A DNA stretch of 64,000 nt, taken from contig NC_073692.1 of assembly GCF_029784155.1 (NCBI RefSeq), forward strand, positions 435,465,228-435,529,227, in the 5' to 3' direction. Below, in pieces: positions 13,356-26,700 of this stretch. Source of the DNA: Uranotaenia lowii. Lineage: Eukaryota > Arthropoda > Insecta > Diptera > Culicidae. Under the pieces are notes generated by a model. That model had not been told where the DNA came from, made no database searches, and saw nothing but the letters and a program-made list of their open reading frames with translations. The number at the start of each line of letters is the position of its first letter. Within the stretch, counting starts at the first letter, position 1. The position numbers and the translations under genes were made by a program.

Positions 13356-13990
13356 GTTGGGGGACTTTCATCACCCCAAATGGACTATTTTACTTAATTT
13401 TTAATAAATTTCACCCACTAGGGACTGTCATTCACCCTAGTGGGACCATTGAGGACTTTTACTACCCCAAATGTACTATTTTACTTTTATTTTCAAATTA
13501 CTACACCCACTAGGGACTGTCATTCACCCTAGTGGGACCATTGGGGACTTTTATCACCCCAAATGGACTATTTTACTTAATTTTTAATAAATTTCACCCA
13601 CTAGGGACTGTCATTCACCCTAGTGGGACCATTGGGGACTTTCATCACCCCAAATGTACTATTTTACTTTTATTTTCAAATTACTACACCCACTAGGGAC
13701 TGTCATTCACCCTAGTGGGACCATTGGGGACTTTTATCACCCCAAATGGACTATTTTACTTAATTTTTAATAAATTTCACCCACTAGGGACTGTCATTCA
13801 CCCTAGTGGGACCATTGGGGACTTTCATCACCCCAAATGGACTATTTTACTTTTATTTTCAAATTACTACACCCACTAGGGACTGTCATTCACCCTAGTG
13901 GGACCATTGGGGACTTTCATCACCCCAAATGGACTATTCTACTTTTATTTTTAATTTACTATACCCACTAGGGACTGTCATTCCCCCTAG
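13356..13990. repeat. Seven-copy ~92-bp tandem repeat with paired hairpins
   Basis: CCCACTAGGG starts at 13414, 13506, 13597, 13689, 13780, 13872 and 13964, a spacing of 91-92 bp. Each copy pairs perfectly with CCCTAGTGGG (10-bp stem, 11-nt loop), except the last, which is altered. Each unit also carries TTGGGG...CCCCAA with a 10-nt loop. Two unit types alternate: one has a CTTAATTTTTAATAAATTTC spacer, the other a TTTTATTTTCAAATTACTAC spacer. The true period is therefore a dimer of about 183 bp. The array lies near the inferred 5' leader of the LTR element. Confidence 0.93.
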
Positions 13991-14306
13991 TGGGGAACTT
14001 CCGGACAATCAGTACTCCAACGGTATTATTCTGATGCACCAATTTTAAAAATTTACTTCACAATATAAATCACGCATTCGTGCACACAAAAATCTCACAT
14101 TTTAATTAAAACATCAAATCTTACAAAAAATAACTCACCACCGATTACTGAACCATCTTCTTACAACAGCAAGAATAATAATTTCGGCGCCATCTTGAAG
14201 CTTCCAAAACACTTCACAAACAAGTCAAACTTCACTTTATTTTATTAATTTCCTTCAAATAACGCTTCTGAGATAAACATACTTACGCGCCTACCAACTA
14301 CGCCAT
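13991..14306 (-). promoter_or_regulatory. Inferred leader region and primer binding site of the LTR element
   Basis: On the minus strand, immediately inside the 5' LTR, come TGGCGTAGTTGGTAGGCG (candidate primer binding site, 14288-14305) and GCGTAAGTATG, which contains a consensus-like splice donor. Further in, AAGATGGCGCCG begins a 10-codon frame (MAPKLLFLLL, then stop), followed by GGTGAGT, another donor-like site. The sequence shows these motifs. Their use is inference. The tRNA that would pair with the site was not identified. Confidence 0.45.
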
Positions 14307-14732
14307 TGTCGTGACTGATGCACATTATATTCAAAAACCGCACTTTTCAAATCTATAGACTCGACTGTTCTTTCCTTTTTATCTCATTTAATCACTACTG
14401 ACGAGACAAATGATCTGCGCTTCTTAACAATCCTTTACTAACTGACTTTGACTTTTTATCTAGACCGATCTCAAAGCATTTACTCTCCAAGAAATTCCCT
14501 ATCACAAACACACATTCATCTCAACTGTAGCGTTCTTTTTACTCAGGTTCTCTTTTACTCTCGACATTCATTTCTCTCGTTCAACGTCATAGTTGCCAGT
14601 CACACTTTTTAGATTCGAGTTTTTTTTTTGCTGGATTTATGATTAATTATCATTTTTGTTAAATCGGTTCTTTTTCATAAGTACATAATCAGTATTATCA
14701 TCATAACTGTCTTACTATCAATATTCTCTACA
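14307..14732 (-). repeat. LTR, right copy (5' LTR in the inferred minus orientation)
   Basis: 426 bp, starts TGTCGTGACTG and ends CTCTACA, followed by GGTAA at 14733-14737. It is practically identical to 8547-8973. Confidence 0.92.
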
Positions 14733-17700
14733 GGTAACTCTACCAGAACTAGGGTCAGAGGCGAGTTATAGGGTTTCAAAGTTCAGTATGCAGATTTTTT
14801 GTTGAAAATAAAAAAAATGCAATTTCAATGTTTGAAAAATGTTGTTCAAAAACCTCGATATAAACTCGTAGCCACTATATTAGGAGTGTTCTAGAGACTG
14901 TCCCGAACAACCCAGTATAGGTGGCACTACCAGAACTAGGGTCAGAGGCGAGTTATAGGGTTTCAAAGTTCAGTATGCGGAATTTTTTTGAAAATAAAAA
15001 AAAATGCAATTTCAATGTTTGAAAAATGTTGTTCAAAAACCTCGATATAAACTCGTAGCCACTATATCAGGAGTATTCTAGAGACTGTCCCGAACAACCC
15101 AATATAGGTGGCACTACCAGAACTAGGGTCAGAGGCGAGTTATAGGGTTTCAAAGTTCAGTATGCAGATTTTTTTTGAAAATAAAAAAAAATGCAATTTC
15201 AATGTTTGAAAAATGTTGTTCAAAAACCTCGATATAAACTCGTAGCCACTATATCAGGAGTGTTCTAGAGACTGTCCCGAACAACCCAGTATAGGTGGCA
15301 CTACCAGAACTAGGGTCAGAGGCGAGTTATAGGGTTTCAAATTTCAGTATGCAGATTTTTTGTTGAAAATAAAAAAAAATGCAATTTCAATGTTTGAAAA
15401 ATGTTGTTCTAAAATCTCGATATAAACTCGTAGCCACTATATCAGGAGTGTTCTAGAGACTGTCCCGAGCAACCCAGTATAGTTGGCACTACCAGAACTA
15501 GGGTCAGAGGCGAGTTATAGGGTTTCAAAGTTCAGTATGCAGATTTTTTGTTGAAAATAAAAAAAAATGCAATTTCAATGTTGGAAAAATGTTGTTCAAA
15601 AACCTCGATATAAACTCGTAGCCACTATATCAGGAGTGTTCTAGAGACTGTCCCAAACAACCCAGTATAGGTGGCACTACCAGAACTAGGGTCAGAGGCG
15701 AGTTATAGGGTTTCAAAGCTCAGTATGCAGATTTTTTTTGAAAATAAAAAAAAATGCAATTTCAATGTTTGAAAAATGTTGTTCAAAAACCTCGATATAA
15801 ACTCGTAGCCACTATATCAGGAGTGTTCTAGAGACTGTCTCGAACAACCCAGTATAGGTGGCACTACCAGAACTAGGGTCAGAGGCGAGTTATAGGGTTT
15901 CAAAGTTCAGTATGCAGAATTTTTTGTTGAAAATAAAAAAAAATGCAATTTCAATGTTTGAAAAATGTTGTTCAAAAACCTCGATATAAACTCGTAGCCA
16001 CTATATCAGGAGTGTTCTAGAGACTGTCCCAAACAACCCAGTATAGGTAACTCTACCAGAACTAGGGTCAGAGGCGAGTTATAGGGTTTCAAAGTTCAGT
16101 ATGCAGATTTTTTGTTGAAAATAAAAAAAATGCAATTTCAATGTTTGAAAAATGTTGTTCAAAAACCTCGATATAAACTCGTAGCCACTATATTAGGAGT
16201 GTTCTAGAGACTGTTTCGAACAACCCAGTATAGGTGGCACTACCAGAACTAGGGTCAGAGGCGAGTTATAGGGTTTCAAAGTTCAGTATGCGGAATTTTT
16301 TTGAAAATAAAAAAAAATGCAATTTCAATGTTTGAAAAATGTTGTTCAAAAACCTCGATATAAACTCGTAGCCACTATATCAGGAGTGTTCTAGAGACTG
16401 TCCCGAACAACCCAATATAGGTGGCACTACCAGAACTAGGGTCAGAGGCGAGTTATAGGGTTTCAAAGTTCAGTATGCAGATTTTTTTTGAAAATAAAAA
16501 AAAATGCAATTTCAATGTTTGAAAAATGTTGTTCAAAAACCTCGATATAAACTCGTAGCCACTATATCAGGAGTGTTCTAGAGACTGTCCCGAACAACCC
16601 AGTATAGGTAGCACTACCAGAACTAGGGTCAGAGGCGAGTTATAGGGTTTCAAAGTTCAGTATGCAGATTTTTTGTTGAAAATAAAAAAAAAATGCAATT
16701 TCAATGTTTGAAAAATGTTGTTCAAAAACCTCGATATAAACTCGTAGCCACTATATCAGGAGTGTTCTAGAGACTGTCCCGAACAACCCAGTATAGGTGG
16801 CACTACCAGAACTAGGGTCAGAGGCGAGTTATAGGGTTTCAAATTTCAGTATGCAGATTTTTTGTTGAAAATAAAAAAAAATGCAATTTCAATGTTTGAA
16901 AAATGTTGTTCAAAAACCTCGATATAAACTCGTAGCCACTATATCAGGAGTGTTCTAGAGACTGTCCCGAACAACCCAGTATAGGTGGCACTACCAGAAC
17001 TAGGGTCAGAGGCGAGTTATAGGGTTTCAAAGTTCAGTATGCAGATTTTTTGTTGAAAATAAAAAAAAATGCAATTTCAATGTTTGAAAAATGTTGTTCT
17101 AAAACCTCGATATAAACTCGTAGCCACTATATCAGGAGTGTTCTAGAGACTGTCCCAAACAACCCAGTATAGGTAACTCTACCAGAACTAGGGTCAGAGG
17201 CGAGTTATAGGGTTTCAAATTTCAGTATGCAGATTTTTTGTTGAAAATAAAAAAAAATGCAATTTCAATGTTTGAAAAATGTTGTTCAAAAACCTCGATA
17301 TAAACTCGTAGCCACTATATCAGGAGTGTTCTAGAGACTGTCCCGAACAACCCAGTATAGGTGGCACTACCAGAACTAGGGTCAGAGGCGAGTTATAGGG
17401 TTTCAAAGTTCAGTATGCAGATTTTTTGTTGAAAATAAAAAAAATGCAATTTCAATGTTTGAAAAATGTTGTTCAAAAACCTCGATATAAACTCGTAGCC
17501 ACTATATTAGGAGTGTTCTAGAGACTGTCCCGAACAACCCAGTATAGGTGGCACTACCAGAACTAGGGTCAGAGGCGAGTTATAGGGTTTCAAAGTTCAG
17601 TATGCGGAATTTTTTTGAAAATAAAAAAAAATGCAATTTCAATGTTTGAAAAATGTTGTTCAAAAACCTCGATATAAACTCGTAGCCACTATATCAGGAG

Positions 17701-20700
17701 TGTTCTAGAGACTGTCCCGAACAACCCAATATAGGTGGCACTACCAGAACTAGGGTCAGAGGCGAGTTATAGGGTTTCAAAGTTCAGTATGCAGATTTTT
17801 TTTGAAAATAAAAAAAAATGCAATTTCAATGTTTGAAAAATGTTGTTCAAAAACCTCGATATAAACTCGTAGCCACTATATCAGGAGTGTTCTAGAGACT
17901 GTCCCGAACAACCCAGTATAGGTAGCACTACCAGAACTAGGGTCAGAGGCGAGTTATAGGGTTTCAAAGTTCAGTATGCAGATTTTTTGTTGAAAATAAA
18001 AAAAAATGCAATTTCAATGTTTGAAAAATGTTGTTCAAAAACCTCGATATAAACTCGTAGCCACTATATCAGGAGTGTTCTAGAGACTGTCCCGAACAAC
18101 CCAGTATAGGTGGCACTACCAGAACTAGGGTCAGAGGCGAGTTATAGGGTTTCAAATTTCAGTATGCAGATTTTTTGTTGAAAATAAAAAAAAAATGCAA
18201 TTTCAATGTTTGAAAAATGTTGTTCAAAAATCTCGATATAAACTCGTAGCCACTATATCAGGAGTGTTCTAGAGACTGTCCCGAGCAACCCAGTATAGTT
18301 GGCACTACCAGAACTAGGGTCAGAGGCGAGTTATAGGGTTTCAAAGTTCAGTATGCAGATTTTTTGTTGAAAATAAAAAAAAATGCAATTTCAATGTTGG
18401 AAAAATGTTGTTCAAAAACCTCGATATAAACTCGTAGCCACTATATCAGGAGTGTTCTAGAGACTGTCCCAAACAACCCAGTATAGGTGGCACTACCAGA
18501 ACTAGGGTCAGAGGCGAGTTATAGGGTTTCAAAGCTCAGTATGCAGATTTTTTCTGAAAATAAAAAAAAATGCAATTTCAATGTTTGAAAAATGTTGTTC
18601 AAAAACCTCGATATAAACTCGTAGCCACTATATCAGGAGTGTTCTAGAGACTGTCCCGAACAACCCAGTATCGGTAGCACTACCAGAACTAGGGTCAGAG
18701 GCGAGTTATAGGGTTTCAAAGTTCAGTATGCAGATTTTTTGTTGAAAATAAAAAAAAAATGCAATTTCAATGTTTGAAAAATGTTGTTCAAAAACCTCGA
18801 TATAAACTCGTAGCCACTATATCAGGAGTGTTCTAGAGACTGTCCCGAACAACCCAGTATAGGTGGCACTACCAGAACTAGGGTCAGAGGCGAGTTATAG
18901 GGTTTCAAATTTCAGTATGCAGATTTTTTGTTGAAAATAAAAAAAAATGCAATTTCAATGTTTGAAAAATGTTGTTCAAAAACCTCGATATAAACTCGTA
19001 GCCACTATATCAGGAGTGTTCTAGAGACTGTCCCGAGCAACCCAGTATAGTTGGCACTACCAGAACTAGGGTCAGAGGCGAGTTATAGGGTTTCAAAGTT
19101 CAGTATGCAGATTTTTTGTTGAAAATAAAAAAAAAATGCAATTTCAATGTTGGAAAAATGTTGTTCAAAAACCTCGATATAAACTCGTAGCCACTATATC
19201 AGGAGTGTTCTAGAGACTGTCCCAAACAACCCAGTATAGGTGGCACTACCAGAACTAGGGTCAGAGGCGAGTTATAGGGTTTCAAAGTTCAGTATGCAGA
19301 TTTTTTGTTGAAAATAAAAAAAATGCAATTTCAATGTTTGAAAAATGTTGTCCAAAAACCTCGATATAAACTCGTAGCCACTATATCAGGAGTGTTCTAG
19401 AGACTGTCCCGAACAACCCAGTATAGGTGGCACTACCAGAACTAGGGTCAGAGGCGAGTTATAGGGTTTCAAAGTTCAGTATGCAGATTTTTTGTTGAAA
19501 ATAAAAAAAAATGCAATTTCAATGTTTGAAAAATGTTGTTCAAAAACCTCGATATAAACTCGTAGCCACTATATCAGGAGTGTTCTAGAGACTGTCTCGA
19601 ACAACCCAGTATAGGTGGCACTACCAGAACTAGGGTCAGAGGCGAGTTATAGGGTTTCAAAGTTCAGTATGCAGAATTTTTTGTTGAAAATAAAAAAAAA
19701 ATGCAATTTCAATGTTGGAAAAATGTTGTTCAAAAACCTCGATATAAACTCGTAGCCACTATATCAGGAGTGTTCTAGAGACTGTCCCGAACAACCCAGT
19801 ATAGGTGGCACTACCAGAACTAGGGTCAGAGGCGAGTTATAGGGTTTCAAAGTTCAGTATGCAGATTTTTTGTTGAAAATAAAAAAAAATGCAATTTCAA
19901 TGTTTGAAAAATGTTGTCCAAAAACCTCGATATAAACTCGTAGCCACTATATCAGGAGTATTCTAGAGACTGTCTCAAACAACCCAGTATAGGTGGCTCT
20001 ACCAGAACTAGGGTCAGAGGCGAGTTATAGGATTTCAAAGTTCAGTATGCAGATTATTTGTTGAAAATAAAAAAAATGCAATTTCAATGTTTGAAAAATG
20101 TTGTTCAAAAACCTCGATATAAACTCGTAGCCACTATATCAGGAGTGTTCTAGAGACTGTCCCGAACAACCCAGTATAGGTGGCACTACCAGAACTAGGG
20201 TCAGAGGCGAGTTATAGGGTTTCAAAGTTAGGTATGCAGATTTTTTTTGAAAATAAAAAAAAATGGAATTTCAATGTTTGAAAAATGTTGTTCAAAAACC
20301 TCGATATAAACTCGTAGCCACTATATTAGGAGTGTTCTAGAGACTGTCCCGAACAACCCAGTATAGGCGGCACTACCAGAACTAGGGTCAGAGGCGAGTT
20401 ATAGGGTTTCAAAGTTCAGTATGCAGATTTTTTTTGAAAATAAAAAAAAATGGAATTTCAATGTTTGAAAAATGTTGTTCAAAAATCTCGATATAAACTC
20501 GTAGCCACTATATCAGGAGTGTTCTAGAGACTGTCCCGAACAACCCAGTATAGGTGGCACTACCAGAACTAGGGTCAGAGGCGAGTTATAGGGTTTCAAA
20601 TTTCAGTATGCAGATTTTTTTTTGAAAATAAAAAAAAATTGAATTTCAATGTTTGAAAAATGTTGTTCAAAAACCTCGATATAAACTCGTAGCCACTATA

Positions 20701-23700
20701 TCAGGAGTGTTCTAGAGACTGTCCCGAACAACCCAGTATAGGTGGCACTACCAGAACTAGGGTCAGAGGCGAGTTATAGGGTTTCAAAGTTCAGTATGCA
20801 GATTTTTTGTTGAAAATAAAAAAAATGCAATTTCAATGTTTGAAAAATGTTGTTCAAAAACCTCGATATAAACTCGTAGCCACTATATCAGGAGTGTTCT
20901 AGAGACTGTCCCGAACAACCCAGTATAGGTGGCACTACCAGAACTAGGGTCAGAGGCGAGTTATAGGGTTTCAAAGTTCAGTATGCGGAATTTTTTTGAA
21001 AATAAAAAAAAATGCAATTTCAATGTTTGAAAAATGTTGTTCAAAAACCTCGATATAAACTCGTAGCCACTATATCAGGAGTGTTCTAGAGACTGTCCCG
21101 AACAACCCAGTATAGGTGGCACTACCAGAACTAGGGTCAGAGGCGAGTTATAGGGTTTCAAAGCTCAGTATGCAGAATTTTTTTGAAAATAAAAAAAATT
21201 GAATTTCAATGTTTGAAAAATGTTGTTCAAAAACCTCGATATAAACTCGTAGCCACTATATCAGGAGTGTTCTAGAGACTGTCCCGAACAACCCAGTATA
21301 AGTGGCACTACCAGAACTAGGGTCAGAGGCGAGTTATAGGGTTTCAAAGTTCAGTATGCAGATTTTTTGTTGAAAATAAAAAAAATGCAATTTCAATGTT
21401 TGAAAAATGTTGTTCAAAAACCTCGATATAAACTCGTAGCCACTATATTAGGAGTGTTCTAGAGACTGTCCCGAACAACCCAGTATAGGTGGCACTACCA
21501 GAACTAGGGTCAGAGGCGAGTTATAGGGTTTCAAAGTTCAGTATGCGGAATTTTTTTGAAAATAAAAAAAAATGCAATTTCAATGTTTGAAAAATGTTGT
21601 TCAAAAACCTCGATATAAACTCGTAGCCACTATATCAGGAGTATTCTAGAGACTGTCCCGAACAACCCAATATAGGTGGCACTACCAGAACTAGGGTCAG
21701 AGGCGAGTTATAGGGTTTCAAAGTTCAGTATGCAGATTTTTTTTGAAAATAAAAAAAAATGCAATTTCAATGTTTGAAAAATGTTGTTCAAAAACCTCGA
21801 TATAAACTCGTAGCCACTATATCAGGAGTGTTCTAGAGACTGTCCCGAACAACCCAGTATAGGTGGCACTACCAGAACTAGGGTCAGAGGCGAGTTATAG
21901 GGTTTCAAATTTCAGTATGCAGATTTTTTGTTGAAAATAAAAAAAAATGCAATTTCAATGTTTGAAAAATGTTGTTCTAAAATCTCGATATAAACTCGTA
22001 GCCACTATATCAGGAGTGTTCTAGAGACTGTCCCGAGCAACCCAGTATAGTTGGCACTACCAGAACTAGGGTCAGAGGCGAGTTATAGGGTTTCAAAGTT
22101 CAGTATGCAGATTTTTTGTTGAAAATAAAAAAAAATGCAATTTCAATGTTGGAAAAATGTTGTTCAAAAACCTCGATATAAACTCGTAGCCACTATATCA
22201 GGAGTGTTCTAGAGACTGTCCCGAACAACCCAGTATAGGTGGCACTACCAGAACTAGGGTCAGAGGCGAGTTATAGGGTTTCAAAGCTCAGTATGCAGAT
22301 TTTTTTTGAAAATAAAAAAAAATGCAATTTCAATGTTTGAAAAATGTTGTTCAAAAACCTCGATATAAACTCGTAGCCACTATATCAGGAGTGTTCTAGA
22401 GACTGTCTCGAACAACCCAGTATAGGTGGCACTACCAGAACTAGGGTCAGAGGCGAGTTATAGGGTTTCAAAGTTCAGTATGCAGAATTTTTTGTTGAAA
22501 ATAAAAAAAAATGCAATTTCAATGTTTGAAAAATGTTGTTCAAAAACCTCGATATAAACTCGTAGCCACTATATCAGGAGTGTTCTAGAGACTGTCCCAA
22601 ACAACCCAGTATAGGTAACTCTACCAGAACTAGGGTCAGAGGCGAGTTATAGGGTTTCAAAGTTCAGTATGCAGATTTTTTGTTGAAAATAAAAAAAATG
22701 CAATTTCAATGTTTGAAAAATGTTGTTCAAAAACCTCGATATAAACTCGTAGCCACTATATTAGGAGTGTTCTAGAGACTGTTTCGAACAACCCAGTATA
22801 GGTGGCACTACCAGAACTAGGGTCAGAGGCGAGTTATAGGGTTTCAAAGTTCAGTATGCGGAATTTTTTTGAAAATAAAAAAAAATGCAATTTCAATGTT
22901 TGAAAAATGTTGTTCAAAAACCTCGATATAAACTCGTAGCCACTATATCAGGAGTGTTCTAGAGACTGTCCCGAACAACCCAATATAGGTGGCACTACCA
23001 GAACTAGGGTCAGAGGCGAGTTATAGGGTTTCAAAGTTCAGTATGCAGATTTTTTTTGAAAATAAAAAAAAATGCAATTTCAATGTTTGAAAAATGTTGT
23101 TCAAAAACCTCGATATAAACTCGTAGCCACTATATCAGGAGTGTTCTAGAGACTGTCCCGAACAACCCAGTATAGGTAGCACTACCAGAACTAGGGTCAG
23201 AGGCGAGTTATAGGGTTTCAAAGTTCAGTATGCAGATTTTTTGTTGAAAATAAAAAAAAAATGCAATTTCAATGTTTGAAAAATGTTGTTCAAAAACCTC
23301 GATATAAACTCGTAGCCACTATATCAGGAGTGTTCTAGAGACTGTCCCGAACAACCCAGTATAGGTGGCACTACCAGAACTAGGGTCAGAGGCGAGTTAT
23401 AGGGTTTCAAATTTCAGTATGCAGATTTTTTGTTGAAAATAAAAAAAAATGCAATTTCAATGTTTGAAAAATGTTGTTCAAAAACCTCGATATAAACTCG
23501 TAGCCACTATATCAGGAGTGTTCTAGAGACTGTCCCGAACAACCCAGTATAGGTGGCACTACCAGAACTAGGGTCAGAGGCGAGTTATAGGGTTTCAAAG
23601 TTCAGTATGCAGATTTTTTGTTGAAAATAAAAAAAAATGCAATTTCAATGTTTGAAAAATGTTGTTCTAAAACCTCGATATAAACTCGTAGCCACTATAT

Positions 23701-26700
23701 CAGGAGTGTTCTAGAGACTGTCCCAAACAACCCAGTATAGGTAACTCTACCAGAACTAGGGTCAGAGGCGAGTTATAGGGTTTCAAATTTCAGTATGCAG
23801 ATTTTTTGTTGAAAATAAAAAAAAATGCAATTTCAATGTTTGAAAAATGTTGTTCAAAAACCTCGATATAAACTCGTAGCCACTATATCAGGAGTGTTCT
23901 AGAGACTGTCCCGAACAACCCAGTATAGGTGGCACTACCAGAACTAGGGTCAGAGGCGAGTTATAGGGTTTCAAAGTTCAGTATGCAGATTTTTTGTTGA
24001 AAATAAAAAAAATGCAATTTCAATGTTTGAAAAATGTTGTTCAAAAACCTCGATATAAACTCGTAGCCACTATATTAGGAGTGTTCTAGAGACTGTCCCG
24101 AACAACCCAGTATAGGTGGCACTACCAGAACTAGGGTCAGAGGCGAGTTATAGGGTTTCAAAGTTCAGTATGCGGAATTTTTTTGAAAATAAAAAAAAAT
24201 GCAATTTCAATGTTTGAAAAATGTTGTTCAAAAACCTCGATATAAACTCGTAGCCACTATATCAGGAGTGTTCTAGAGACTGTCCCGAACAACCCAATAT
24301 AGGTGGCACTACCAGAACTAGGGTCAGAGGCGAGTTATAGGGTTTCAAAGTTCAGTATGCAGATTTTTTTTGAAAATAAAAAAAAATGCAATTTCAATGT
24401 TTGAAAAATGTTGTTCAAAAACCTCGATATAAACTCGTAGCCACTATATCAGGAGTGTTCTAGAGACTGTCCCGAACAACCCAGTATAGGTAGCACTACC
24501 AGAACTAGGGTCAGAGGCGAGTTATAGGGTTTCAAAGTTCAGTATGCAGATTTTTTGTTGAAAATAAAAAAAAATGCAATTTCAATGTTTGAAAAATGTT
24601 GTTCAAAAACCTCGATATAAACTCGTAGCCACTATATCAGGAGTGTTCTAGAGACTGTCCCGAACAACCCAGTATAGGTGGCACTACCAGAACTAGGGTC
24701 AGAGGCGAGTTATAGGGTTTCAAATTTCAGTATGCAGATTTTTTGTTGAAAATAAAAAAAAAATGCAATTTCAATGTTTGAAAAATGTTGTTCAAAAATC
24801 TCGATATAAACTCGTAGCCACTATATCAGGAGTGTTCTAGAGACTGTCCCGAGCAACCCAGTATAGTTGGCACTACCAGAACTAGGGTCAGAGGCGAGTT
24901 ATAGGGTTTCAAAGTTCAGTATGCAGATTTTTTGTTGAAAATAAAAAAAAATGCAATTTCAATGTTGGAAAAATGTTGTTCAAAAACCTCGATATAAACT
25001 CGTAGCCACTATATCAGGAGTGTTCTAGAGACTGTCCCAAACAACCCAGTATAGGTGGCACTACCAGAACTAGGGTCAGAGGCGAGTTATAGGGTTTCAA
25101 AGCTCAGTATGCAGATTTTTTCTGAAAATAAAAAAAAATGCAATTTCAATGTTTGAAAAATGTTGTTCAAAAACCTCGATATAAACTCGTAGCCACTATA
25201 TCAGGAGTGTTCTAGAGACTGTCCCGAACAACCCAGTATCGGTAGCACTACCAGAACTAGGGTCAGAGGCGAGTTATAGGGTTTCAAAGTTCAGTATGCA
25301 GATTTTTTGTTGAAAATAAAAAAAAAATGCAATTTCAATGTTTGAAAAATGTTGTTCAAAAACCTCGATATAAACTCGTAGCCACTATATCAGGAGTGTT
25401 CTAGAGACTGTCCCGAACAACCCAGTATAGGTGGCACTACCAGAACTAGGATCAGAGGCGAGTTATAGGGTTTCAAATTTCAGTATGCAGATTTTTTGTT
25501 GAAAATAAAAAAAAATGCAATTTCAATGTTTGAAAAATGTTGTTCAAAAACCTCGATATAAACTCGTAGCCACTATATCAGGAGTGTTCTAGAGACTGTC
25601 CCGAGCAACCCAGTATAGTTGGCACTACCAGAACTAGGGTCAGAGGCGAGTTATAGGGTTTCAAAGTTCAGTATGCAGATTTTTTGTTGAAAATAAAAAA
25701 AAAATGCAATTTCAATGTTGGAAAAATGTTGTTCAAAAACCTCGATATAAACTCGTAGCCACTATATCAGGAGTGTTCTAGAGACTGTCCCAAACAACCC
25801 AGTATAGGTGGCACTACCAGAACTAGGGTCAGAGGCGAGTTATAGGGTTTCAAAGTTCAGTATGCAGATTTTTTGTTGAAAATAAAAAAAATGCAATTTC
25901 AATGTTTGAAAAATGTTGTCCAAAAACCTCGATATAAACTCGTAGCCACTATATCAGGAGTGTTCTAGAGACTGTCCCGAACAACCCAGTATAGGTGGCA
26001 CTACCAGAACTAGGGTCAGAGGCGAGTTATAGGGTTTCAAAGTTCAGTATGCAGATTTTTTGTTGAAAATAAAAAAAAATGCAATTTCAATGTTTGAAAA
26101 ATGTTGTTCAAAAACCTCGATATAAACTCGTAGCCACTATATCAGGAGTGTTCTAGAGACTGTCTCGAACAACCCAGTATAGGTGGCACTACCAGAACTA
26201 GGGTCAGAGGCGAGTTATAGGGTTTCAAAGTTCAGTATGCAGAATTTTTTGTTGAAAATAAAAAAAAAATGCAATTTCAATGTTGGAAAAATGTTGTTCA
26301 AAAACCTCGATATAAACTCGTAGCCACTATATCAGGAGTGTTCTAGAGACTGTCCCGAACAACCCAGTATAGGTGGCACTACCAGAACTAGGGTCAGAGG
26401 CGAGTTATAGGGTTTCAAAGTTCAGTATGCAGATTTTTTGTTGAAAATAAAAAAAAATGCAATTTCAATGTTTGAAAAATGTTGTCCAAAAACCTCGATA
26501 TAAACTCGTAGCCACTATATCAGGAGTATTCTAGAGACTGTCTCAAACAACCCAGTATAGGTGGCTCTACCAGAACTAGGGTCAGAGGCGAGTTATAGGA
26601 TTTCAAAGTTCAGTATGCAGATTATTTGTTGAAAATAAAAAAAATGCAATTTCAATGTTTGAAAAATGTTGTTCAAAAACCTCGATATAAACTCGTAGCC

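Larger units (their letters stand above)
8547..14732 (-). mobile_element. Young non-autonomous LTR retrotransposon (LARD-like), 6,186 bp
   Basis: Two direct repeats of 427 and 426 bp begin TGTCGTGACTG and end CTCTACA. They match apart from one T in a homopolymer. They are flanked by an exact 5-bp duplication, GGTAA (8542-8546 and 14733-14737). Removing the element and one GGTAA restores a normal monomer junction like that at 17172. The minus strand is the likely coding orientation: one base after its 5' LTR lies TGGCGTAGTTGGTAGGCG, a plausible primer binding site, and a purine-rich AGGTGGAGGCGAA precedes its 3' LTR. No gag, protease, RT or integrase frame exists, so copying must depend on an autonomous relative. 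A 5-bp duplication fits BEL/Pao or Copia, but without protein the superfamily is open. LTR identity implies a very recent insertion. Confidence 0.9.

Noticed and set aside
9465..13513. Series of 60-144 codon frames rich in F, L, S and Y, resembling membrane proteins
   Set aside because: The composition is forced by the T- and C-rich degenerate repeat. No conserved motif or start context was seen, and the frames are not preserved between the internal duplications.
13356..13990. Regular repeats with palindromes that superficially resemble a CRISPR array
   Set aside because: The whole unit, including the spacers, is repeated, and the sequence is inside a eukaryotic LTR element. There are no variable spacers and no cas genes.
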